A program made the position numbers and the translations under genes. The notes under the pieces are model-generated. The model searched no databases. It saw nothing but the letters and a program-made list of their open reading frames with translations, and was not told the DNA's origin. 64,000 bases of DNA from Pseudomonadota bacterium. GTDB lineage: Bacteria; Pseudomonadota; Gammaproteobacteria; Burkholderiales; Rhodocyclaceae. The stretch lies in NCBI GenBank assembly GCA_008501585.1, contig QQUN01000055.1, forward strand, positions 1-64,000. The letters run 5' to 3'. Positions 57,580 to 64,000 of this stretch are shown here, one piece after another (position 1 is the stretch's first letter; each line of letters starts with the position of its first letter).

Positions 57580-59376
57580 TCAGGCCGCCTCGGCGCAGCA
57601 CACCTCGGCCGGCAGCACATGGAAGTAGTCCGGCCGGCTCTTGGCCACCTTCTTTGCCGCCGCGGCCGCCGACGCAATCGCCTCGGGGTCGCGCTGGCAA
57701 TCGCGCGGGATGACCACCACGCCAACCGACAAGGACGTGATCGGAAAGAAGGCCTTGAAGCCGCGCCGGTCTTCGGCGTCGAGCCCGCCTTGGGCGCGCT
57801 CCACATCGTCGTAAAGCGACGGCGCCTTGTCGGCAAAACTGCTGATCACCGCCCGGCAACGCGCCTCCCAGTCCTCGCTCTGGAACAGCACCACGAAATC
57901 ATCGCCGCCGACATGGCCAAGGAAGTCGCAGGTCTTGTCGCACTGCGCCGAGATCGCACTGGCCGCCAGCTTGATCATCTCGTCACCGCGCCAGTAGCCG
58001 TAGCGGTCGTTATAGGGTTTGAAGTTGTTGAGGTCGAAGTACGCCGCGGCAAAATCGACCCGAGCGTCGAGCAGCCGGCGGATATGCGCGGTGATCGGCA
58101 GGTTGCCGGGCAGACAGGTCAGCGGATTGGCCAGGCGCGCCGCCTCGATACGCCGCTCGGTCACCGCCCGCACCAGGCCGTCGCCGGTAGCCAGCCCGGC
58201 GTAGCGCCCGCCATCGGTGATGATGAAGCCCTCGCTCAGATAGCCCTGGTTCTCGCCCATCAGGATGCTCACCAGCGAATCGATGGTGCTCGAACGATCC
58301 ACCCGCAGGGGCTCCGCATTCATGAACAGGGTGCATGATCGCCGGCCAAACAAATCGGCATGAAACGGTCGCGCCAGCTGGTCGATAAACACCCGGCGGT
58401 GAATCAGGCCGATCGGCGTCTCGCCCTCGACCACCGCCACGGCATGCAAGGCCGGATGCGCTGCGAACAGGCGCAGCACACTCTGGCAGGTCTGTGCCGC
58501 GGTGACGGTGGGCGCAGCAATGCACAAGGCATCGACGGTCAGCAAGGGGTCGGCATGTTGCGGCGCGCTGGGCAGCACCGCCAGCTTTGACGAGCGCAGC
58601 ACCGTCATCACCGCCTCGTCCAGCACGCGCGGCGGCTCGGCCTGCGGCCGGGCGAGGAAAAATCCCTGTGCGAAGCGGCAGCCCAGATCGCGCACCACCG
58701 CCAGTTCCTCCGCCGTCTCGATGCCTTCGACCACCAACGGCGTACCGAAGGCCTTGGCCAGCCCCATCACCGTGCGCAACACCTCCAGCTTCCGGCTGTC
58801 CCGGTGCACCGCGTGCACAAAGTAGCGGTCGATCTTGACCACTTCGGGGTTGAGCTGCGACCACAGGCGCAGGCTGGAGCGCCCGTCGCCGAAATCATCA
58901 ATCGCCAGCTGCGGCCCCTCCGCACGCAGCGTCGCCACCGCCGCCTCCAGCGCGGCGATATCCTCGACCCGCTCATGCTCGGTCAGCTCAAACACCAGGC
59001 GCCCCGGCGCCACACCCACCTCCCGGGCCAACTGGAGAACATGCCCGCCGGCGCCCACGGCAATCCGCTGCAGGGTCGGTGCGCTGACATTGAGAAACAG
59101 CTTGCCGCCCAGCCGCTGCCGCGCAAACGCCTCGATCGCCAGTTCGCAACACCGTTGCTCGAATATGGCGGTCATGCCGGCCTGGCGGGCAGCGTGCAGC
59201 AGGGCGTCGGGGGTCGCCAGGGCAGAGCCTTCCGGCCCTCTGACCAAGGCCTCGTATCCATGGATTTCACCGCCCTTGAGGCTAGCGATCGGCTGAAAGA
59301 CAAAACGCAGCCCCTCACCTTCGATCAGAGGCTGGATCCGCGTTGCATGGATAGGGTTGAAACGGGCCGAATTCAT
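57580..59376 (-). CDS. EAL-CBS-GGDEF c-di-GMP signalling protein
   Basis: A 598-residue cytoplasmic protein. Order: EAL at about residues 15-255, a CBS pair at about 280-400, and GGDEF at about 430-590. The EAL half has the catalytic set EALVRG, LFLNVSAP, FELTEHE, IDDFGDGRSS, VVKIDRYF, GIETAEE and QGFFLARP, so phosphodiesterase activity is likely. The cyclase signature is HVGGDDFVVLF (GGDDF, one conservative change), so synthase activity is less sure. CBS domains may sense adenine nucleotides. The ATG at 59376 has AAGGAG upstream. Divergent from the ABM/B12/GGDEF operon. Confidence 0.92.
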   Translation of the reverse strand: MNSARFNPIHATRIQPLIEGEGLRFVFQPIASLKGGEIHGYEALVRGPEGSALATPDALLHAARQAGMTAIFEQRCCELAIEAFARQRLGGKLFLNVSAPTLQRIAVGAGGHVLQLAREVGVAPGRLVFELTEHERVEDIAALEAAVATLRAEGPQLAIDDFGDGRSSLRLWSQLNPEVVKIDRYFVHAVHRDSRKLEVLRTVMGLAKAFGTPLVVEGIETAEELAVVRDLGCRFAQGFFLARPQAEPPRVLDEAVMTVLRSSKLAVLPSAPQHADPLLTVDALCIAAPTVTAAQTCQSVLRLFAAHPALHAVAVVEGETPIGLIHRRVFIDQLARPFHADLFGRRSCTLFMNAEPLRVDRSSTIDSLVSILMGENQGYLSEGFIITDGGRYAGLATGDGLVRAVTERRIEAARLANPLTCLPGNLPITAHIRRLLDARVDFAAAYFDLNNFKPYNDRYGYWRGDEMIKLAASAISAQCDKTCDFLGHVGGDDFVVLFQSEDWEARCRAVISSFADKAPSLYDDVERAQGGLDAEDRRGFKAFFPITSLSVGVVVIPRDCQRDPEAIASAAAAAKKVAKSRPDYFHVLPAEVCCAEAA

Positions 59377-59543
59377 GACGCTCCTTGTGCGCTGCACCTA
59401 AGACTTTCGCCCGAATGATCGTCAAACTCACCGCCGCCTTGAATGAAGATTTCGTGACAGCCTCGGCGCCCGCGGCTCAAGGAAACCACTGTCCGCACCG
59501 TTGGTCATAGAGAAGCGGCAACGCCGCAGCCGGGAGGAGGCAC

Positions 59544-59843
59544 ATGTTCATTGCTGTCAGCCGATTCGTGATCGCCAACGGAATGGAAGAGGCCGTGCGC
59601 GAGGCCTTCATCCGACGCCCGCATCAGGTCGACGACGCCCCCGGCTTCCAGCGCATGGAGGTGCTCCGCCCGATCGCCCAGCCCGCCGAGTTCTGGCTCA
59701 TGACCTGGTGGGACGACGAAGCCGCGTTTGACGCCTGGCACCGCAGCCACGCCTTCCGCGACGCGCATCGGGGCATGCCGCCCGGCCTGCGGCTCAAACC
59801 CGGGGAGAACCACATCACGCGCCTGGAGCGTGTGGCGGACTGA
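59544..59843 (+). CDS. Antibiotic biosynthesis monooxygenase (ABM) domain protein
   Basis: A 99-residue dimeric alpha/beta-barrel domain of the ABM/IsdG type (MFIAVSRFVIANGMEEAVREAF, then APGFQRMEVLRP and FWLMTWWDDEAAFDAWHRSHAF). Relatives include haem-degrading and quinone-forming monooxygenases; the WHRSHAFRDAH tail with several His is compatible with haem binding. The RBS GGAGGAGG is strong. Its stop shares a base with the B12-sensor start, so it belongs to that three-gene operon. The substrate is unknown. Confidence 0.82.
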   Translation: MFIAVSRFVIANGMEEAVREAFIRRPHQVDDAPGFQRMEVLRPIAQPAEFWLMTWWDDEAAFDAWHRSHAFRDAHRGMPPGLRLKPGENHITRLERVAD

Positions 59844-60919
59844 TGCCAGCCATGACGCCCGTCGCGCCGCTCGACGCCGAGCAACTGAACGCCTTCGCCG
59901 CCCTGCGGGAAGCGGCGGTCGCCCACGCGCTCAAGGCCAGCGAAGCCGCCCACCCCGAGGTGTTCGCCCGCTTCGGCGCCCGCGGCCGGGCGGCCTGCGC
60001 CGACGATCTCGCCTATCACCTGGATTTTCTCGCTCCGGCACTGGAGAGCGGTCAGCCCGACGCCTTTCTCCACTATCTGGCCTGGCTCGCCCAGGTGCTG
60101 CGCAGCCGGGGCGTGCCGACCGCCTCGCTCCCCGACTCACTGCGCCACCTCGACGACTTCTATCGTCGCACGCTGCCGGCGAGCATTGCCGACACCATCA
60201 GCCAGATACTCACCGCCGGCCTGGCCCACCTCGCCAGCGACGCCGAGCCCCCCGCCTACGACCACCCCGGCCCCGCCCCATGGGAGGAGACCGACCCCTT
60301 CCGTGATGCCATTCTCAAGGGCGAACGGCGGACCGCTCAGCGCTGCTTCGACGACGCCCTGAACCGCAGCGCCACCCTGATCGGCAGCGAGGTCCATGTC
60401 ATTCAGCCCGCCTTGTACGGTATCGGTCGCGCCTGGCAGGAAAACCGTGTCACCGTCGCGCAGGAACACCTGGCCACCGCCATGTCCCATTCGCTGATGG
60501 CCCGCGCCTTCGGCCTTGTCTTGCCCGCCGACGACAACGGCGGTCGGGCGATCTTTGCCTGCATGACCGGCAATCACCATGACCTCGGCCTGCGCATGGT
60601 CTCCGACGCCTTCGAAATGGATGGCTGGCAGACCCAGTTCCTCGGAGGCAACACGCCGCTGCCCGCCCTGCTGAGCCAATGCACCGCGTATGCCCCGCAT
60701 GTGCTGTGCCTGTCCGCCTCGCTGCCGCAGCACCTTCGCATGCTCAAAGAGACCCTCGCCGCCCTGCGCCGGCAGCTCGGCGACGCCAGCCCCCGGGTGG
60801 TGGTCGGCGGGCTGGTGTTCAACCACTTCCCGGCGCTGGCCAACACACTGGACGCCCAGTGGCTCGGCCCCACCGCCGAAGACGCCGCGATCGGCGCGCG
60901 CCAGTTGCTGCCCCGCTAA
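59843..60919 (+). CDS. B12-binding sensor protein with photoreceptor-type Wx9EH motif
   Basis: A 358-residue soluble protein. Residues about 1-140 are an unassigned helical domain. Residues about 150-225 are a B12-binding four-helix cap with AWQENRVTVAQEH, an exact W-x9-EH motif as in CarH/LitR light sensors. Residues about 230-350 are the Rossmann-type B12 domain with TGNHHDLG, an N-x-H-x2-G form of the cobalamin-ligand motif. There is no MerR DNA-binding domain. Translation overlaps the ABM gene; the diguanylate cyclase gene follows after 3 bases. It probably senses light through adenosylcobalamin, or cobalamin itself. Confidence 0.83.
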   Translation: MPAMTPVAPLDAEQLNAFAALREAAVAHALKASEAAHPEVFARFGARGRAACADDLAYHLDFLAPALESGQPDAFLHYLAWLAQVLRSRGVPTASLPDSLRHLDDFYRRTLPASIADTISQILTAGLAHLASDAEPPAYDHPGPAPWEETDPFRDAILKGERRTAQRCFDDALNRSATLIGSEVHVIQPALYGIGRAWQENRVTVAQEHLATAMSHSLMARAFGLVLPADDNGGRAIFACMTGNHHDLGLRMVSDAFEMDGWQTQFLGGNTPLPALLSQCTAYAPHVLCLSASLPQHLRMLKETLAALRRQLGDASPRVVVGGLVFNHFPALANTLDAQWLGPTAEDAAIGARQLLPR

Positions 60920-60922
60920 GCC

Positions 60923-61867
60923 ATGTCGCTGCCACCGCTCCCCGACGCCCTGGAGACGCTCGAATCGCTGGTCGTCGCCGAATTCGACGCTCACATGACG
61001 CTGCGCCACGGCAACGCCGGCCTGCGCCGCCTGCTCAGCGATCAGGAGACCGGCGCATGGCAGTTGTTTGCCGAACCCACGCTCGACCGCTTCACCCTGC
61101 CGGCCACGGGCACCTGCATCTGCTTCGAAGGCCTGATCACCGTCAACGGCCCCGGCGACCGCATGAGTTCGCTGCGCGGGCGCATCGAAGCCGACGCGCA
61201 TCGCCTGCGGGTGATTGCCGGCTACGACCTCGACGACATCCTGAGCGCCACCGACACCCTGATGGAGCTGAACGCCGCGCTGGTGGCCACCCAGCGTGAG
61301 CTGGCCCGGACCAACCACAAGCTGACCCGCAGCGAGGCGACCGTCCGGCGCCTGTCGCTCACCGACCCGCTCACCGGCGTCGCCAATCGCCGGGCGCTCG
61401 ACACCCACACCGTCGAAACCCTCGCCCGCTGCGACGAGACCGACACCCCGGTGTGGCTGATCCTCGTCGACATCGACCACTTCAAGCAGGTCAACGACCG
61501 CTGGGGCCATGACGCCGGCGACATGGCCCTCACCGCCGTCGCCACCGCCTTGCACAACCACTGCCGCGACGGCGACTTCGTCGCACGCTTTGGCGGCGAA
61601 GAGTTCGTCATTCTCGCCCCCGCCCTCACCCGCGAGGCGGTGGCGACCTACGCCGAACGGCTGCGCAAGCTGGTGGCAGCGCTCGAACAGCCCCCGCTCG
61701 GCCGCATCACTGCCAGCTTCGGCGTCGCCCGCCGCCGACCGGGCGACACCGGCCGGGCCCTCTTTGCCCGCGCCGACGCTGCACTCTATCGGGCCAAGGC
61801 CAAGGGCAGAAACTGCGTGGCCTTTGCCGACGACACGGACCTGGCCACGACCACCCCCCCGGCCTGA
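60923..61867 (+). CDS. Diguanylate cyclase (GGDEF) with N-terminal sensor-like domain
   Basis: A 314-residue cytoplasmic protein. Residues about 1-110 form a small PAS-like region, then a coiled-coil (ALVATQRELARTNHKL), then GGDEF at about 141-300. The active site is RFGGEEFVIL, and the product-inhibition I-site RDGD lies exactly five residues upstream. So c-di-GMP synthesis with feedback is likely. It sits 3 bases behind the B12 sensor and is probably controlled by it through protein contact. Confidence 0.93.
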   Translation: MSLPPLPDALETLESLVVAEFDAHMTLRHGNAGLRRLLSDQETGAWQLFAEPTLDRFTLPATGTCICFEGLITVNGPGDRMSSLRGRIEADAHRLRVIAGYDLDDILSATDTLMELNAALVATQRELARTNHKLTRSEATVRRLSLTDPLTGVANRRALDTHTVETLARCDETDTPVWLILVDIDHFKQVNDRWGHDAGDMALTAVATALHNHCRDGDFVARFGGEEFVILAPALTREAVATYAERLRKLVAALEQPPLGRITASFGVARRRPGDTGRALFARADAALYRAKAKGRNCVAFADDTDLATTTPPA

Positions 61868-61934
61868 GCGCGCTGTCTGGCCCCGCTCGCGTGTCGCTGG
61901 CACAATAGCCGGCCCGCTCTCCTGCTGCGCCGCC

Positions 61935-62696
61935 ATGAAAATCGCCACCTGGAACGTCAACTCCCTCAAGGTCCGTCTGCCGCACGTGCTCGACTGGCTG
62001 GCCGCCGAGCAGCCAGACGTGCTGTGCCTTCAGGAACTGAAGATGGAAGACGGGGCTTTCCCGCGCGCTGACATAGAAGCGGCCGGCTACCAGGCCGTGT
62101 TCAATGGTCAGAAGACCTACAATGGCGTGGCCATTCTCAGCCGTCAGGCCCCGGGCGACGTCATCAAGAACATCCCGGGCTTTGACGACCCGCAAAAGCG
62201 CATCATTGCCGCCACGATCGGCGACGTTCGCGTCATCTGTGGCTATTTTCCCAACGGCCAGGCCGTCGGCTCGGACAAGTTTGCCTACAAACTCGACTGG
62301 CTCGCAGCGCTCACCGAGTGGGTGCGCGGCGAACTGCGCCAGCACCCGCGGCTGGTGCTGGCCGGCGACTTCAACATTGCGCCGGAAAACCGGGATGCCC
62401 ACCCGGCCTGGAAGGACGAGATCCATGTCTCGGCGCCCGAGCGCGCGGCTTTTGTCGCCCTCGAACTGCTCGGCCTCACCGACGCCTTCCGCCTGTTCGA
62501 CCAGGCTGACAAGGCCTTCTCGTGGTGGGACTACCGCATGAACGCCTTCGAGCGGAACTTCGGCCTGCGCATCGACCACCTGCTCATCTCTGACCCGCTG
62601 GTGGCCGAGTGCCGGCGCTGTTGGGTCGACACCGCGCCGCGCCAGCTGGAGCGCCCCTCCGACCACGCCCCGGTGTTGATCGACCTGCAGCCATGA
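61935..62696 (+). CDS. xthA: Exodeoxyribonuclease III
   Basis: A 253-residue AP endonuclease/3'-exonuclease of base-excision repair. Catalytic motifs ATWNVNSLKVRLPHV, CLQELKMEDGAFP, GYFPNGQA, LAGDFNIAPENRD, WWDYRMNAF and RIDHLLIS, SDHAPVL are intact. The start is the ATG at 61935; the track ORF fuses it with an upstream shadow. The downstream hydrolase start overlaps its stop (ATGA). Confidence 0.96.
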   Translation: MKIATWNVNSLKVRLPHVLDWLAAEQPDVLCLQELKMEDGAFPRADIEAAGYQAVFNGQKTYNGVAILSRQAPGDVIKNIPGFDDPQKRIIAATIGDVRVICGYFPNGQAVGSDKFAYKLDWLAALTEWVRGELRQHPRLVLAGDFNIAPENRDAHPAWKDEIHVSAPERAAFVALELLGLTDAFRLFDQADKAFSWWDYRMNAFERNFGLRIDHLLISDPLVAECRRCWVDTAPRQLERPSDHAPVLIDLQP

Positions 62697-63406
62697 GCTG
62701 CGGGGTGGTGTTGCTCCACGGCAAGTGGGACGCGCCGCCCTTTGCCATCGCCGCACTGGCCGATCCGCTGGCCGAGGCCGGCTACCTGGTACGCCAGCCC
62801 ATGCTGCCATGGGCCCTGCGCCGGCGGTACGACGCCCCCTTTGACGCCGCGCTCGACCAGATTGCGGGCGAAGTGCTCGCCCTGCGCGAGGCCGGATGCC
62901 GGCGTATCGTCCTGTGCGGGCACAGCCTCGGCGCCGGGGCGGCACTGGCCACTGCGGCGCGTCGCGGCCATGTCGACGGCCTGGTCCTGCTCGCCCCCGG
63001 CCACTTCCCGGAACGCCTTGCCGCCGACGGCCACACCACCGCCTCGCTCGCCAACGCCGCGCACGCGGTCGCCAATGGGCGTGGCCAGGCGCGCGTCCCC
63101 CTCGTTGATGTGCATCAGGGCCAGCCGCGTAGACTACGCATCCGGCCCGACCACTACCTCGGCTACTTCGCGCCCGACGGGCCGGCCGCGTGGCCGGGCA
63201 ACTGCCAGCGCCTGAGCACCGCACTGCCGATGCTGTGGCTGGTTGAAGACGCCCCGGGCACCGCAGCGCCCGGAATCGATTATGCTTTCCGGCAGGTGCC
63301 GCCGCATCCCGCCAGCCAATGGCGCCGCGTCACCGCCACGCATCACGACACGCCCGCCAGCTCGACCGCCATCGTGATCGACTGGCTGACCCAACTGGAC
63401 TGGTGA
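62693..63406 (+). CDS. Alpha/beta-hydrolase family protein
   Basis: A 237-residue protein with VVLLHGKWDAPPFAIAALAD as the oxyanion-hole region, nucleophile elbow LCGHSLGAGAALA, and a likely catalytic His in TATHHDTPASS near the C-terminus. No signal peptide is evident. Its ATG overlaps the xthA stop by 4 bases, so translation is coupled. The substrate is unknown; it resembles DUF3530-type or dienelactone-hydrolase-like proteins only loosely. Confidence 0.8.
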   Translation: MSCGVVLLHGKWDAPPFAIAALADPLAEAGYLVRQPMLPWALRRRYDAPFDAALDQIAGEVLALREAGCRRIVLCGHSLGAGAALATAARRGHVDGLVLLAPGHFPERLAADGHTTASLANAAHAVANGRGQARVPLVDVHQGQPRRLRIRPDHYLGYFAPDGPAAWPGNCQRLSTALPMLWLVEDAPGTAAPGIDYAFRQVPPHPASQWRRVTATHHDTPASSTAIVIDWLTQLDW

Positions 63407-63414
63407 TTCGCCTC

Positions 63415-64000
63415 ATGACCGCCACTGCCGCGCTTGCCGACCGCTACCCCATCCTCAGCGAACTCCCCGCCGCGGTGCGCGATGCCGTCCTTCCCCGACT
63501 GCACTGGCTGAAGGTGCCGGCCGGCACCGTGCTGTTCGACGACCACCAGGCCTGCGAAGGTTTTCCTTTCGTGGTGCATGGCTCGATCCGCGTCATCAAG
63601 GCCTCGGCCAGCGGCCGCGAGCTGCCGCTGTACCGGGTAACGCCGGGCGAAACCTGCGTCATCTCCTCGTCCTGCCTGCTCGGCCACGAGGACTACAACG
63701 CCCGCGGCGTGGCCGAAACCGACACCGAACTGGTACTGCTCCCCAAGGCCGTGTTTGACGAACTGCTGGCCGAACCGGCCTTCCGCGGCTTCGTCTTTCA
63801 CCTGTTCGCCGAGCGTATTGCCGACCTGATGCACCTGATCGAGGAGGTGGCCTTCCACAAGCTCGACCAGCGCCTCGCCGCCCTGCTGCTGGGCAAGGGC
63901 CGGCTGCTGCACACCACCCACCAGCACCTGGCGGACGAACTGGGCAGCGTGCGCGAGATCGTCAGCCGGCTGCTCAAGGGCTTTGCCGCGCAGGGCCTGG
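63415..64000 (+). CDS. Crp/Fnr-family regulator (partial, cut by the right edge)
   Basis: The frame from ATG 63415 runs open to the window edge (195 codons). N-terminal sensor barrel (GTVLFDDHQACEGFPFVVHG, then TPGETCVISSSCLLGHED), dimer helix, and the start of the winged helix with HQHLADELGSVREIVSRLLKGF. The barrel has two cysteines (ETCVISSSCL) but not the Fnr N-terminal cluster. It begins 8 bases after the hydrolase stop. The effector is unknown. The C-terminal 20-40 residues lie outside the window. Confidence 0.85.
   Translation, partial: MTATAALADRYPILSELPAAVRDAVLPRLHWLKVPAGTVLFDDHQACEGFPFVVHGSIRVIKASASGRELPLYRVTPGETCVISSSCLLGHEDYNARGVAETDTELVLLPKAVFDELLAEPAFRGFVFHLFAERIADLMHLIEEVAFHKLDQRLAALLLGKGRLLHTTHQHLADELGSVREIVSRLLKGFAAQGL

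Noticed and set aside
60137-61969. 610-residue minus-strand ORF
   Set aside because: Antisense to the B12-sensor and GGDEF genes; Gly/Val-rich without motifs.

Overview
The window is a GC-rich bacterial chromosome segment. Its gene set points to a betaproteobacterium of the Rhodocyclales (Thauera/Azoarcus-like): a cbb3 oxidase operon with ccoGH and ccoIS, Fnr and a Dnr-like regulator, NnrS, PHB synthase, glnB beside nadE, and pyk/fba/purC in one neighbourhood. This placement is inference from gene content. No prophage, IS element, CRISPR array or plasmid function was seen. Most of the window is core or core-like.

Layout. 1-9.3 kb: tail of a probable sensor kinase, tRNA-Ser(CGA), an AhpD-like protein, mltF, serS, a small conserved protein, the ftsK-lolA-rarA operon and a CRP-type regulator. 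9.5-15.5 kb: trxB-smr, glnB/nadE, a cluster of DnaA boxes, an acyltransferase-like protein, ppa. 15.6-22.8 kb: a large Cache-PAS-GGDEF-EAL protein, then copper export (copA-copZ, divergent cueR), a rhodanese and a DsbD/UreH-like membrane protein. 23-35 kb: oxygen/nitric-oxide island with hemN, fnr, three hemerythrin-type proteins, SirB2-like, nnrS, dnr, a multi-pass membrane protein, DUF2249, a nitronate-monooxygenase-like flavoprotein, phaC and uspA. 35-43.6 kb: cbb3 oxidase structural and assembly genes (ccoIS, ccoNOQP, ccoGH) with two small downstream membrane proteins, one (DUF3149, 48 aa) absent from the ORF track. 43.7-55 kb: an SDR dehydrogenase with a LiuR-like operator, pyk, a cobalamin riboswitch with bluB, fba, a gamma-glutamylcyclotransferase-like protein, DUF3422, an MBOAT/SGNH acetylation pair, a glycine-zipper lipoprotein, purC, DUF2189. 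55.2-64 kb: a TIR-bounded repeat, prlC, a c-di-GMP cluster (EAL-CBS-GGDEF; divergent ABM/B12-sensor/GGDEF operon), xthA, an alpha/beta hydrolase and a truncated Crp/Fnr gene.

How the parts work together. Five sites matching the FNR box TTGAY-N4-RTCAA lie upstream of ccoN, further upstream between ccoS and ccoN, between hemN and fnr, before a hemerythrin-DUF2249 pair, and between phaC and uspA. They suggest one low-oxygen regulon run by the window's own Fnr and possibly Dnr. The second cco site is followed at the right distance by a -10-like hexamer and, about 100 nt later, by a strong intrinsic terminator, so it may drive a small RNA of about 106 nt. The other stand-out is the operon coupling a B12-binding protein with a Wx9EH photoreceptor motif, but no DNA-binding domain, to an intact diguanylate cyclase. 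That is a candidate light- or cobalamin-responsive c-di-GMP switch. Two dispersed repeat families with inverted-repeat ends are also present.
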